From contig CM074768.1 of assembly GCA_037355855.1 (NCBI GenBank), forward strand, positions 2,450,579-2,514,578: DNA of 64,000 bases. The letters are read 5' to 3'. Both the position numbers and the translations under genes were made by a program. Source of the stretch: Pseudo-nitzschia pungens (Eukaryota > Bacillariophyta > Bacillariophyceae > Bacillariales > Bacillariaceae). The notes under the pieces are model-generated. The model searched no databases. It saw only the letters and a list, made by a program, of their open reading frames with translations, and had not been told where the DNA came from. Every line of letters begins with the position of its first letter. The first letter of the stretch is position 1. Positions 40,938-53,480 of this stretch are shown here, one piece after another.

Positions 40938-43393
40938 CAAAGAGCAACGGGACCGGCAGCAGCTCCTACAGCAATACTAACAGCAACAGCAACAGCGTTG
41001 GCACCCACAGCTACCGCACGGCAGAGACCGTCCAGGTTTCTAACATTTCCGGAAGCAGTAGCAACAACAGCAGCAACAGCAACAGCAGCAACAGCAGCAA
41101 AAATCGCAAATCGCCCTCTTTCACTTCTTCCAGCTCACCTTCATCTTCAAGTTCCAGTTCCAGTTCCAATTCCAATTCCAATTCCAATTCCAATTCCAAT
41201 TCCAATTCCAATTCCAGTTCCAGTTCCAGTTCCAGTTCCAGTTCCAGTTCCAGTTCCAGTTCAACTACATTGACACCCACATTTTCCAGGGCAGGCCATA
41301 GCCTCACACCGCCGAGAATTTCCCTCCGCCTTCGTTCGCGATCAAGCATCAGCAGCCAGCCGGTGGACCTCGACGAACTGATAGACACCATGCGTCAGAC
41401 CAATCGGAACAACAACAGCAACAGCGAAACCGAAGGAGCCTCTGCCTCTGTCTCGCTCCGACAGCATCGGCAGTCGGCAGCCCTTTCTCCCGCCGAAACC
41501 TTTGACACCGTCCCCCTGACTCCGTCCTCTTTCTCCTCCTCTTCTTCCACCTCGTCCGCCAACGAAAACGAAAACGAAAACGATTCATCAAGAGACTACC
41601 TTCCGGTGTCGCTCCTTAACTTTGACGACGCAGCTTCTGGGTCTGCTTTTGGATCTGCCCATCCGAAAAAGAACAAAGACAAGAACATCGACGAGAACAA
41701 GAACAAGAACAATCGTTCCACCACCAGCAAGGTGGTCATCGAGCACCAGATGAAAATGGCATCGTCACCCTCCCCGAAACGAGATCGCTCGCGCTCACAC
41801 TCCGTTGCGGTTCCGTTGTGCGTCTGGTGGATCAAGCCTCTCCTGGGCCTGGGCATCCTGGCGCTGGTCCTCGCCGGAGCAGCTTCGGTCTTTGGGTGGC
41901 TATTCAAGTTTCCTTCCCTGAATCAACAGGTGGACGCCCTCAAGGTCGAGATCGAGAACCTGAACGGCCAGATCTCCCGCCTCGAGGGAGAGGTAGACCG
42001 CCTCGAATCGGAAAACGACCGCTATTCGTATTTGAACCAGCAGCTAAATGGAACAGTCTGGGACCTGCACGAAACCCAGCAGGACCTCAACGCGACCAAC
42101 CAGGACCTGGAGGACACGGCTCTGACTCTAGAAACCACCACCGGCGAGCTGTCCGAGAAGGTCCAGGAGCTCAGCGCCCGGAACAACGAATACGCCAAAC
42201 TGAACGCCGGGCTGGAGGCCACCGTCCAGCAGCTCGTGGCCGAGGCGGCCTCGGTAAAGACCGCCCTGGAGGGACTCGAACAGGAGCACGCGCTGCTTTC
42301 CAACACAACTGCTTCCCTCCGGGAGCTCGCGATCCGATTTTCAGACGCCACCAACGCCACCAACGACACGCTAGAGCTGCTCACGCTGACGCTGGAGGGA
42401 TTCGTGGCCGAGAACGACAGGCTAGAATCCCTGAACGGGGACCTGTTTGCCGGTTTGACTTACCTCAACGTGACGCTGGCCCTGGGGCAGGGCCAGCAGC
42501 AGGCGCAGCACGCCTCTCTGACGCAGCTGGTGGCGACCCTCGGCGACCAGGTACGGACCCAGCAATTGCTGACCAAAATACAGCTCGAGATTTCGTACCG
42601 GCAGCTCCTGAGTGGTTGGGATTGCGACCTGAAGAGCGCGTTTGGGGACAGTGCCACCACCGTCGCCACCATCACAGAAACTAGTAGTACCAACCACCAA
42701 AATCAACAAGATTCGCTGCTGGTGATTTCGAAGGAGCTCGCCGATTACATCGACGACCGGGTCCTATCCAAGATGTGCCTCGACGAAATGGATTTCTTGG
42801 ACTACCTATATGCGACGCAACCGTTGGTAGTGGTAGAGAAGGAGGAGGAGGAGGAAGTGATCGACGGAAACACGAACACGAACTCGGGCAGTGTAGCGTA
42901 CCTGTATTCCATTGAGTATGACCAATTCGTCCGCGGACTGGTCCTGTACACCGAGCGGGCAATGGCGTACTACTTTCCTCCCGACCAAGGGGGTGCAGGT
43001 GTGGATGCATCTGCATCTGCATCTGCAACTGTTGTCGCCAATGGAAATGGAAATCGAAATCGAAATCGAAATGGCTTGAGACTCGATGACTGGATTGATG
43101 CCGGGTTTCGGTGCCAAACCCTCGAGTCTCCTTTTGTTTGGAAAAACGTCTCCGAGCGGACAACGAACACACGAAGTGCATCCGCGGGAACAACGGGAGA
43201 ACAACAAGCAGGAAGTATACTCGGCGAAAGGCTTGGGATCGAGACGTCGGAAGCGTCCGCAAGCGAAAGCAATAGCAACAATAGCGAAAGTGACAGCGAC
43301 AGCGACATCAATAACAATCTTTACCACGTGAGACGGCGTAAGCGGCGCCGAGCGCACAACAACAACAACAACAACAACAACAACAGTTTGTAA
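40616..43393 (+). CDS. Type II membrane protein with long lumenal/extracellular coiled coil
   Basis: 925 residues from the ATG at 40616 (the frame is open two codons earlier only from TTG). Residues 1-395 are low complexity (Asn, Ser, Lys, Thr), encoded partly by CAGCAACAG and TTCCAATTCCAGT repeats. A membrane segment lies at ~400-430 (VWWIKPLLGLGILALVLAGA). It is followed by a heptad-rich coiled coil (~435-660) starting LNQQVDALKVEIENLNGQ and containing SRLEGEVDRLESENDRY. N-glycosylation sequons (NGT, NAT, NTT, NAT, NDT, NVT, NVS) cluster after the membrane segment, supporting a cytosolic N-terminus. Proteins with this membrane-plus-LNxQV coiled-coil layout are numerous in diatoms; their function is not known to me. 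The C-terminus is Asn/Arg-rich. Confidence 0.75.
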
Positions 43394-44019
43394 TCCGGTC
43401 GTTCGGAATTTTGAAGTGAAGGTATTACTGCCATCAACAATATTGTTTGGTCACGGAGGAGCCATTGGATCGTCACCTTTTTCGAATCACCAGCATACGT
43501 TATTCCTATTTTATGCTCTGAATAATAAAGTATTACTTCGTTTTTGTTGAATAGCAGTTGATTGCTGTATTATTATTTTGTTTCAATCGATACTGTTGTT
43601 GTTGTGAACATTCGGACATTGTGCTGTGGTGGGGTGTGGTATGGAGGTGTAGTAGCTCGATATAGCAGCCATTATATTATAAGATACAGACAGACGAAAC
43701 TGCTGTATTACAGTAAGGAAATAAGAAACTACTACTAAACAGGATGCTACGGTAACCTTACACCGCAGAATGCTAAGCAGAATGCCAGACCACGTCTGAT
43801 AACTGTCACGCGACCCAACGCGACCTACCGTATTTCTAAGAAAACACATACCTAAAATAATATGCAAGGCGCAACGTTTACCTTTATTTTCTCAAGATTT
43901 CCTCAATGTTTTTCACGACCTCCCCATATCCCAACAAAAATAAAAAACCTTACGAGTACGGTACCCATGACGACAGTCGAGCAAATACAAAATTTCTTTT
44001 TGTACCTACGGTATATCCC
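43394..44019. other. Intergenic, no gene seen
   Basis: AATAATAAAG near 43522 may be the poly(A) signal of the coiled-coil gene. Positions 43565-43640 (TATTATTTTGTTTC, CGATAC, GAGCATTCG-like, GTGGTG) resemble 54460-54540, a small dispersed repeat. Confidence 0.45.
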
Positions 44020-46430
44020 TGTACAATTTGTACCGTAAAATCGAATTTTTTGATTGGCTCATTTGGTATCTTCTCTACAAGTGGTAAGCCTTACGTAATT
44101 ATGACAATATGGGTGTCCAATCACTTTATTTTGCTACTCGCAAATCACTTTATTTTCACTGTGTATCATCGCAGAATCACTCTTTTTGTGCTCCACTCAC
44201 TATTTTCTTCAGCAGGAATAACACAAATCACTGCTGTTTCAATTCACAATCCGACTTATTTTGAGCAGAGTTGCTTTATTGCACTCCGTCCCGAGAACGA
44301 AGAGAACCCTTTGGTAGGCTCTTGGCTCATTGTACTTTAGTCCGAATAACAACCTTTTCTGGAAAAAGGAATGAGTACCCATTGGACGAGAGATTGTTTG
44401 CTGGAAAGATATTGTTTGACTTGGCCCCCAAACATATACATCTTGAAAGCAATAAATCTGCATCCATTGCTGGTAGGATTCCAAGAGGCTCAAGTTCTTT
44501 GTATTCGTGACGTAGGAGGAAGAAGACAACGGCAGTGTTATTTGTTTCCTGCCCTACTCCTCCCTACTATCCATTCCTAGCCGGTGAGTGATTCCAACCA
44601 ACCGGGTGTGTTGTTTGTTTCCTTCAACCCCTACGATCTAACGATCGAAGCCTGTGGTTTGTTCCTTTCAACGACCGTTATGATCCTTCGATCCTACGAT
44701 CCAAGCCTGTGGTTTGTTCCTTTCAACCACTACGATCCTTCGATCCAAGCCGGTGGTTTGTTCCTTTCAACCCATTCGATCCAAGCGTGGTACAATCCTA
44801 CGATCCAAGCCGGTGGTTTGTTCCTTTCAACCCCTACGATCCTTCGATCCAAGCCGGTGGTTTGTTCCTTTCAATCCCTACGATCCTACGATCCAAGCGT
44901 ACGATTCTTCGATCCAAGCCGGTGTGTGACTCCAAGTCGGTGGTTTGTTCCTTTCAACCACTACGATCCAAGCGTACGATCCAAGCGTACGATCCAAGCC
45001 TGTGGTTTGTTCCTTTCAATCCCTACGATCCTACGATCCAAGCGTACGATTCTTCGATCCAAGCCGGTGAGTGACTCCAAGTCGGTGGTTTGTTCCTTTC
45101 AACCACTACGATCCAAGCGTACGATCCAAGCCTGTGGTTTGTTCCTTTCAATCCCTACGATCCTACGATCCAAGCGTACGATTCTTCGATCCAAGCCGGT
45201 GTGTGACTCCAAGTCGGTGGTTTGTTCCTTTCAACCACTACGATCCAAGCGTACGATCCAAGCCTGTGGTTTGTTCCTTTCAATCCCTACGATCCTACGA
45301 TCCAAGCGTACGATTCTTCGATCCAAGCCGGTGGTTTCTTCCTTTCAACACTACGATCCTTCGATCCAAGCCGGTGTGTGACTCCAAGTCGGTGGTTTCT
45401 TCCTTTCAACCCCTACGATCTTACGATCCAAGCGTACAATCCTAAGATCCAAGTCGGTGGTTTCTTCCTTTCAACCCCTACAATCCTAAGATCCAAGTCG
45501 GTGGTTTGTTTCTTTCAACCACTACTACGATCCTAAGATCCAAGCCTGTGGTTTGTTGTTCCTTTCAACCCCTACGATCATACGATTGTAGCCTGTAGTT
45601 TGATCCTTTCAACCTCTACGATCCAAGTGTACGATCCTTCGATCCAAGCCGGTGTGTGATATGCGAGCAATGGTACAATGTATGCCTAGTTCAATAAAAA
45701 TACTCTCTTACTTTCTTCTGTAGTCTCTAGGAATATCGTCGATGCTGTTAGACGAATGGTTACTAACCTTTCACTCGTCCACTTCCATCGCCTGCAATTA
45801 CAAGCCACTTGGATTGCCTCCAAAATTGATCCAATTCGATCAGCTACAACGATTTCAAGCCCAATGTAGATAATAATTAAAAGAACAGCAGATTAGTAGC
45901 AAACAAATTTGCCTCCACCCCTACTACATCATGTTAGCAAGTAATGACTAGTACTAGAGCAGCAAGCACTTGTCCTCTGGTGTAAGCTGGTGATTGCAAA
46001 TAATAATGAACAGGACAGCAAGAGGGAGAATAGCAAGCAAAACAATTAGCACCCTGTACATCCAAGCAAAACAGCAAGAAAAACAGCAAGAAAAACAGCA
46101 GGAAAAATAGCAAGAAAAACACTAAGCAAAACACTAAGCAAAACACTATTTGGTTTATCAGTTAGCACACTGAATATTTTACTATAATATTGGTCTGATA
46201 AAAGATAGGGTATGTAGATCTGGTACAAATTCTACAGAAGGGCCCAGCATGATCCCGCTTAGCATCCTCCTGTTCACTCCCCCCCTTAGCACAGTACAGT
46301 TCCGTTTATCAGTTAGTAGCACACTGAATATTTTATGATAGTAGTATGATTGGTCTGATAAAAGATAGGGTATGTAGATCTGGTACAAATTCTACTAGAA
46401 AGGCCCAGCATCCTGCTTAGCATCTTGCTT
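44020..46430. repeat. Composite repeat R, copy 1, with a ~40-bp minisatellite
   Basis: In order: CCTGTACAATTTGTACCG, a ~550-bp leader with CTCTTTTTGTGCTCCACTCA and GGCAGTGTTATTTGTTTCC, then 44600-45660 made of units GATCCAAGCCGGTGGTTTGT followed by TCCTTTCAACCCCTAC, then AGCAAGCAAAACA and a satellite with CACACTGAATATTTTA. Frames through the minisatellite are artefacts. Copy 2 is at 51985-53480 in the same orientation. Confidence 0.85.
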
Positions 46431-46900
46431 AGCATCCCTGGAATGGTGGAAATATTACATTTCTTAATTTAGGTAGGTCATTTTGTCTATTTTCTAAGTG
46501 ATATATGCCAGTACTGGAGGAAATCTGCATAACTAAATAGATGTGACATCCAAAGTACTATTGGGTCTTTTGTTGGACTAGACTTTTTTTTCGTAGTCCC
46601 AGGCATACAGCATAGGGTGAGGACTATTGACACTGGAATGGTGGAAATAGCCCATTTATGAATTTAGGTAAGTCATTTTGTCTATTTTCTAGTCATCATG
46701 ACATATTGGGAAGTACTGGAGGAAATATGCATCAAATATATGTGACATCCAAACTATTGGGTCTTTTTGACTCAGACTTTTTTCGTAGTCCCAAACATAC
46801 ATAGGGGGAGGACTATTGGGGCTGGAATGATAAAAATATTCCATGTATTGATTTACATAGGTCATTTTATAGTTTAGTAGTTACTGTTACTACTAGTAGT
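46431..46900. repeat. ~185-bp satellite, about 2.5 units, relative of the element B satellite
   Basis: Units contain TTTGTCTATTTTCTA, GTGACATCCAAA followed by TATTGGGTCTTTT, and CATAGGG.GAGGACTATTG followed by CTGGAATG. The order of motifs mirrors the eight-unit array at 27246-28680. Confidence 0.75.
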
Positions 46901-49417
46901 AGTACTAGTGTATTTTTTATTGTTACTACTAGTGTCTTTTTGCTGATTTGCGAAACCGATGTCTGTCCTTTTTCCGCTGCTTTTTACCAGTGTCCTTTGT
47001 CCTTTTTCCTTGTTGGGGTGCACAAGGTTTTGGAGTAATCTTATTCTTGGCATCGAACATCACCTTGGCGGCTGGCTACGTAACTTACCTGCCTGCCTGA
47101 CTAAGGTTTACCTAATTGCTAGCTACTAGGCAGTGTCCGTACCTTACCGTACCGTACCGTACAGTGCGCATGCAGTACTAGTAGTAGTACCAAACCTTTT
47201 CTTTGTGTGCTATCGTATCACACCGAGGAATCAATCGGTCTTGGTCCTACCCATGGCATGGCATGGTAGTCGTAGATTCCGATGAAAGACCGTGCGTGTA
47301 TGGTATGGTATGGTAAGGTATGGTGTGATATGGTGTGATATTGTATGGTATTCGTGGTTTTCGTTTTTGTCTTCGCCACCATGATTGTCCGGAAGGAAAA
47401 CATTGCGAAGATCGTATCAATCATCTCAAGATAATAGCAATAAATACGAAAGAAATACGAGTAATGACAATGATACTAAGTATTGAAATAATAGTATTAG
47501 TATCTTCTCCACCCGTGGATCGGGATTCAGCAAAACACGCGGTTTGACTCGCTCCGGGAGAGGGTTTTGCCGTCGTCGTCGATGATGTCGATTTTGTAGT
47601 GCATGATGTCGAAGATGATGTTTGGATCTCCCTTTGCTATCGTCATCCGATGCAGCCAACACATACTGTTTCCGTTCGGTTCAGTTAGGTCAGTTTCGAG
47701 CTCGAATGAGCGGAAAGCAAACGAGTTCTGACTCAGGAAAAGTTACCGGTACTTTAGTTGTCCAATGCAGAAGCAGCCACATAGGTCGGGTGATCGGTCC
47801 TGTCGAGTCGGATTGATAAAAACCAAACGTCGTGCTTCAAGGATTCTGCGGACTATTGGCAGTCGTGTCTATTCGTTAACTGCCCGTGCCGGAAAGGATA
47901 TTCACACGTCACACGCATGATAGGTCCTGCAAATCGTTCCAAGGAATGCAAAGGAGTCGTTGGGGTGATGTTCCAAGATTACGTGGGCGGTAAAACAGAA
48001 AAATACCGTAACGTGAAAAAATATCCATCCGTCTCAATTCCTAAGTGATTGTGATCGTAAGAGTACCGTAGTGACAAAAAAGTTGGAAGTCGAAGTCTTT
48101 CGTAAGCCTTAATTACTTGTACGTACCAGTAAACCTTAGTTTGTTACGAAGAAAAAGTGTTTTCTTGGGTGAGTTGTCTATTCAAGCTTTCGACTGTTGC
48201 ATCACGTTCTTCCAAGGGTTCCATAATTGTGTCAATAAATGTTTCGAAATTCCATAATATAAGGTTCGATGTTAGAGAAGACTGTTGCATCACGCATAAA
48301 CCAATGATGAATCTATTTCCGGACTGACGAACAGGTTGGATCCATTTTCGGTTAATTGAAGTACCGGCCCAAGCACATCGTCCTATTAGTCTTATCAAAT
48401 ACCGTAAGTATGAACGGTTGGACCGATACCGGTAGAATCTTACAATTGCTTCGATCCGCATTCGGCTTAATTTAAATAAAAAGAATATCGATCGACATTG
48501 GAACACATACCGTACCGATTCTGGACGAAGGCAACTGTGCTTCAATGCCACTGCCCTGTGACGGAATCGGCGATGGAGAAGTCCTTACCATACTTTGTTG
48601 GTCGGTGTCCATAATAAAGACGGGGCTGCTAACCGAACCAGATAGGTTAAAATGGTTCGCTCTTTCGTCCGGAAGCTGGAGGCCCATCGTGATTTCAAGA
48701 CCGATGGGCACAAACTCTCAAACCCGGCAGATCCGTCTGTTCTCGTACGCAACCGGATGCGAATCAGAAACAACTACGTAGTAATTACTGGTTAACCTTA
48801 CTGTACTTCGTACGAGTACGAGTAAGGGGAAGTTTCCTCCCATCGCCGAAAATGCCTTCTGAAAACTACATTCGAAGGACAGGCTTTCCTACTGTAAGGC
48901 TTACCCCTTCTGCGAAAATACGAAAACAATTCGAATTCTTGGGATTGTCGTTCCTGTCACGCAACCCATAACCCACCATCCGACGGGTTGCAGTCGTGCG
49001 AGATGTGTTCATGATCATTATTTAACGACTAACCGCATACTAAACCTTAAGGTTACTTGTGCGGTCCTTGGATGTGAACCTGGATTCTAAATGTTGTGAG
49101 ATTATTATTTATGCAGTGTCCGTGTTTTTCCAGTTAAACAATACGTAATTCCAGGTACGACTGCGCAAAATTGGCGTCCCAAACACTGAACAACGCCAAA
49201 AACGATTTCTCTTCGATTCACAAGATCTTGTTCTCACAATTTCAATTTGGCTCACCTTCCAAAGCGACAAAGCAAAACAAAGCGAAGCAAAGCAAAGCAA
49301 CGCAACGCAACGCAACTCAACGCAACGCAATCCGATCATCAAAACAACAGCACGGTAAACAAGACAAACTACAACAAGCACGACGTACTTCTGCTTGCCT
49401 ACCTACTACCTACCACA
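46901..49417. other. Intergenic region upstream of the trypsin gene
   Basis: GTATGGTATGG microsatellite at 47300-47350; CAAAGCAACGCAACGCAAC pentamers at 49260-49335 just before the gene. Minus-strand frames at 48144-48711 have no recognisable domain and are left uncalled. TTACCGTAAG-type motifs occur near 48080-48130 and 48780-48820. Confidence 0.45.
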
Positions 49418-51661
49418 ATGATGCTCCACGCCAAGTCTTCCATCCTCCTCGCCGTTCTGGCGGCAACAGCCTCTCCAGTGTTTGGCCAAAACGATCACGC
49501 TCGAAGCTCTCCCGTCCTTTGGGGTCGCGACAGTGACCGCGAACTCTCCTCCCGCGAACGATCTGTCGACGGTGTTCGAATGCGAACACATGCCAGCAGG
49601 ACGGCCAAAAAGAACGACCAGCGCATCGTCGGCGGAGAACAGTCCAAACCCGGCGACTTTCCCTACTTTGTCGAAATGGGCGGGTGCGGTGGCGCCCTCA
49701 TCGCCCCGGACATAGTCCTCTTTGCCGCCCACTGTGGCAACTGGAAGAACAATCAGGTCAACGTCGGGTCCTACACGAAATACACCACTGCTCACAACTC
49801 CCAGCCCCGCTTTTGCGATAAGTGGGTCGGCGATCCCCTCTACAACGCCAACACTTTAGACTACGACTTTGCCCTCTGCAAACTCGACAGCCCTGTTGAC
49901 TTCGACCAGTCCTTTGTCAAGCTTGAGCTCAACACGGACAACAACTTTCCATCCGCCCAGTCAGACCTCATCGTCATGGGACACGGTGCTACCTCCGAGG
50001 GCGGCTCTTCCGCCAACGATCTGCGCAATGTCACCGTTCCAAGCCTTAGCAACACCGAGTGCCAGCAATACTATGGATCAGGAATCACCGACAACATGAT
50101 CTGCGCCGGATTCCCCGGCGTCGGCGAGAGGGATTCCTGCCAGGGCGACTCGGGGGGTCCCATCATCCAGCGGCAGTACATGAACGACGGCACCTTTCTC
50201 GACTATCACGTCGGGGTCGTCTCCTGGGGAGAAGGCTGCGCTCGTCCGGGATATCCCGGCGTCTACGCCCGCACCAGCAAGCGGATCGACTGGATCCAGA
50301 GCACCGCCTGTGGCTTGGGCAGCGTCGCCTCCTTTTGCCCGAATCCGCCCCCGTCCTGCAACACCGGCCAGGAACTCACTGTCGAGGTGACCACCGACCA
50401 ATACTCCATTCAGGAAAACTTTTGGCAGCTCACCCAAAACAACAACGTCGTGATGGAGCGCCGTTTCCTTGTTAGAGACTACGCCAGCACCCAAAAGGTG
50501 TGCCTCGAGCCCGACACCTGCTACAACTGGGAGATCACCGACTCGTACGGGGACGGAATCACCGAGAACGGAAGCTACAAGCTCACTCTGAATAACCAAG
50601 TCGTTGACTCGGGTGCCGGAAACACCATCGGCTCTGGCAAAACTGTCGAAGTTTGCACCGGCAACGGCACTCCCACGCCTCCAACCGACCCTCCCACTTT
50701 CGCTCCGGTTGTCCAGCCCACTCTCGCACCGGTCCAAAACCCCGACACCAGCAGCTGCGGCGGCAACACCAAGGTCCAATTCCGTGTCGAACTCCAGACA
50801 GACAATTTTGGGATAGACGTGCAATGGTGGGTCCAGAATCGTGACACATCTGCAACGCTCTTTTATGGAACCAACTACGGCGACAACATGAAGTACATCC
50901 TCCCGTCTGCCACCGAATTTTACTGCCTCGAGGAATCCCAGTGCTACAAATTTGAGGTTTTTGATGCCTATGGCGACGGATTGTCGGACGGCTCAACCGG
51001 TTACATCAGGGCCATTCTCGACGGCAAGGCCATCAAGACATTCGAAGGCAACTACGGGAGTTTGGTGTCGCACGACTTCTGCGTCGACGCTTCCAATGTT
51101 GAGCCCACTCCTCCACCGACACCGACACCGGCCCCAAACCCCCCGCTCACGCCGCCTCCCACTCCCACGGGCTCGGAAACCAACACCGAGACCACGACCG
51201 AGATCGACGACGCCAACACCGACTTTCCCACCAAGGCCCCGACCCCTAACGCGACACCCACCACAAGCCCCCCCACCGCTTCTCCCACCGCTTCTCCTTC
51301 GGCTTCGCCCTCGGCGTCTCCAACCCCTGCTCCCACTCCGGCTCCCACTCCTTCTCCGACCGCGTCGCCCACTCCTTCTCCGACCGCGTCTCCCACGCCC
51401 GGGGCTAGCGAAGAGACTACCAGCTCCACCACGGACTCGTGCGAGGACAATCCCGACTTTCGCTTCCAAAACAAGAAGAAGAAGAACTGCAAGTGGCTCT
51501 CCAAGCAAAAGAAGAAGAAGCGCAAGAAGTTCTGCAAGAAGAAGCACAAGATGGGCAAGGAAAAGGGCAGGGTCTTTGACTTTTGTGCCAAGACCTGCGG
51601 AGAGATCGGACTCGGAGAGTGCGCCACCAAAAAGGGCAAGATGGTTACCATTTCCATCTAA
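49418..51661 (+). CDS. Secreted trypsin-like serine protease with two C-terminal repeats, Pro/Thr linker and Cys-rich tail
   Basis: 747 residues from the ATG at 49418; the frame is open to 49247, but only the downstream ATG gives a signal peptide (MMLHAKSSILLAVLAATASP). The S1 protease domain (~70-310) begins at RIVGGEQSKPGDFP and has the triad His (FAAHC), Asp (LDYDFALCKL) and Ser (GDSGGP). An Asp in ERDSCQGDSGG at the base of the S1 pocket predicts cleavage after Lys/Arg. Two related modules follow (~325-410 and ~450-560), marked by CYNWEITDSYGDGI and CYKFEVFDAYGDGLSDG, common in diatom secreted proteins. Then come a Pro/Thr/Ser linker (~565-670) and a Lys/Cys-rich tail (CEDN.DF ... CAKTCG). 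It is likely exported and activated by cleavage before IVGG. Single exon. Confidence 0.9.
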   Translation: MMLHAKSSILLAVLAATASPVFGQNDHARSSPVLWGRDSDRELSSRERSVDGVRMRTHASRTAKKNDQRIVGGEQSKPGDFPYFVEMGGCGGALIAPDIVLFAAHCGNWKNNQVNVGSYTKYTTAHNSQPRFCDKWVGDPLYNANTLDYDFALCKLDSPVDFDQSFVKLELNTDNNFPSAQSDLIVMGHGATSEGGSSANDLRNVTVPSLSNTECQQYYGSGITDNMICAGFPGVGERDSCQGDSGGPIIQRQYMNDGTFLDYHVGVVSWGEGCARPGYPGVYARTSKRIDWIQSTACGLGSVASFCPNPPPSCNTGQELTVEVTTDQYSIQENFWQLTQNNNVVMERRFLVRDYASTQKVCLEPDTCYNWEITDSYGDGITENGSYKLTLNNQVVDSGAGNTIGSGKTVEVCTGNGTPTPPTDPPTFAPVVQPTLAPVQNPDTSSCGGNTKVQFRVELQTDNFGIDVQWWVQNRDTSATLFYGTNYGDNMKYILPSATEFYCLEESQCYKFEVFDAYGDGLSDGSTGYIRAILDGKAIKTFEGNYGSLVSHDFCVDASNVEPTPPPTPTPAPNPPLTPPPTPTGSETNTETTTEIDDANTDFPTKAPTPNATPTTSPPTASPTASPSASPSASPTPAPTPAPTPSPTASPTPSPTASPTPGASEETTSSTTDSCEDNPDFRFQNKKKKNCKWLSKQKKKKRKKFCKKKHKMGKEKGRVFDFCAKTCGEIGLGECATKKGKMVTISI

Positions 51662-51794
51662 ATGGCAACCAACCACACTGCAGGCACTGCCGCAACAAAG
51701 ACCCAAACGAAAACGAAACTGTAATGAAGCGCTACTACTCGAACTACTACCACCAGCCACCATCGGACAGTCCACCAAGAATATGATGTGCTAA

Positions 51795-51970
51795 ATCCGC
51801 TAAAACCTAGATTTTTATTATTTGGAGCGAAAGTGCCTTTCTTAAGCTCGAATTACTATTTTTTGGCTCCAAAAACAAATCTTTTGCTGCAAACTCAAAT
51901 ATTTGCGTCGAAAAATTAAGTGCGCGGTCGAAATTCGTTGTTCAACCACCATTAGGGTTAAGGGTTATAG
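51795..51970. repeat. Dispersed repeat, inverted partner of 8396-8560
   Basis: GGAGCGAAAGTGCCTTTCTT, GAATTACTATTTTTTGGCTCC and ACCACCATTAGGGTTAAGGG match the other copy in reverse. It begins just after the trypsin stop. Confidence 0.75.
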
Positions 51971-51984
51971 CGCTGTACGTCTAA

Positions 51985-53480
51985 TCGGCTCATTATTTGG
52001 TATCTTTTACGTCATTATGACAATACGGTAAGGTTTTATGGGTGTCAAAAGAGACGAGAGCCGACGACACCCACCGGTTTTGCAAATCACTGTATTAAAC
52101 AATCACTGTATTTTGCTCCTCGCTCTCGCAAATCACTGTATTTTCACTGTGTATCCTCGCAGAATCACTCTTTTTGTGCTCCACTCACTATTTTCTTCAG
52201 GAATAACACAAATCACTGCTGTTTCGATTCAGAATCCGACTTGCTTATTTTGAGCCAAGTTGCTTTATCGCACTCCGTCCTGAGAACGTGGAGAACCCCC
52301 TCTGGCAGGCTCCTGGCTCATTGTTGTACTTTAGTCCTTAAACATCCTTGTACTGGAAAAAGGAAGAAGTACCTCTCGGGGGTAGGATTCCAACAGACTC
52401 AAGTTCTTTGTTTTCGTGACATAGGAGGAAGAAGACAACGGCAGTGTTATTTGTTTCCCGCCCTTCTCCCTACTATCATTCCTAGCCGGTAGTAAGTGAT
52501 TCCAACCAACCGGGTGTATTTGATTCCGTTTCTTTCAACCCCTACGATCCTTTGATCAAAACCAGTTGTTTGTTCCTTTCAACGACCTCACGGTCCTATG
52601 ATACTAATGATTCCCCTTACGATCGATTCCAAGTCTGTGTGGTATTCATTCCCCCTATGATCGATTCCAAGCCGGTGTGGTAGTCATCCTGGTTCCTATC
52701 AACCCCTGTGATCCAAGCGTAAGATCCCTCGATCCAAGCCGGTGGTTTGCTCCTTTAAACCAACCCATATGATGATCCTACGATCCATTCCCAGCTGGTG
52801 TGTGATTGGTGGTTTGTTTCCCCCTACGATCAATTCCAAGCCTATATTATGTGCACCTACATATCACGAAAAATCATACTGAGAGCACGCAAAATCATAC
52901 TGAGAGCTGATCCTCTGCTATTAGTAATATTAAACGATAATTTAATGTAGACTGCAGCGTTGTAGATCTCCCTTGTAAATCGAAGCGTTGTTCACCTACC
53001 TCCCTTGTAACTGGATGCGTTGTTGATCTCCTCCCTTCATCCCCTACGATCCAAGCCTGTGGTTTGTTCCTTTCAACTCCTAGGATCCTTCGATTCAACC
53101 CTGTGTGTGATTCCAAGCCCGTGGTTTGTTCCTTTCAACCCCCACAATCCTTTGATCCAACCCTGTGGTTTGTTTCTTTGAACCCCTATGATGTTTGTTG
53201 ATTGCAAGAAATATAACAGCAAGCAAAACAGTTAGCACCCTCCCGTACATCCAAGCAAAGCAGCAAGCAAAGCAGCAAGCAAAGCAAAACACTATTTGGT
53301 TTATCAGTTAGCACACTGAATATTTTATGATATTGCTCTGATAAGAGATAGGGTATGTAGATCTGGTACAAGTTATAGATACAAGGCCCAGCATCCTGCT
53401 TAGGAGCATCCTGCTGTTTGGTATCCCCCTTAGCACACTACAGTTCAGTTTATCAGCTAGCACCCCCTGTAGATCTTCTA
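51985..53480. repeat. Composite repeat R, copy 2
   Basis: Same order as copy 1: TTTGGTATCTT, CTCTTTTTGTGCTCCACTCA, GGCAGTGTTATTTGTTTCC, a shorter and more decayed ATCCAAGCC.GTGGTTTGTT minisatellite (52500-53190), AGCAAGCAAAACAGTTAGCA and the CACACTGAATATTTTATG satellite. Confidence 0.85.

Noticed and set aside
44584..45445. Open frames of 265 and 124 codons (SKPVVCSFQ-type repeats)
   Set aside because: Artefacts of the ~40-bp GATCCAAGCC minisatellite in repeat R.
48144..48711. Minus-strand frames of 135 and 79 codons
   Set aside because: No recognisable domain, no splice joint that would connect them convincingly, and TTACCG-type repeat motifs nearby.
50078..51794. Long frames overlapping the trypsin gene on both strands (248, 261, 280 codons)
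   Set aside because: Shadows produced by GC-rich codon use in the trypsin gene.
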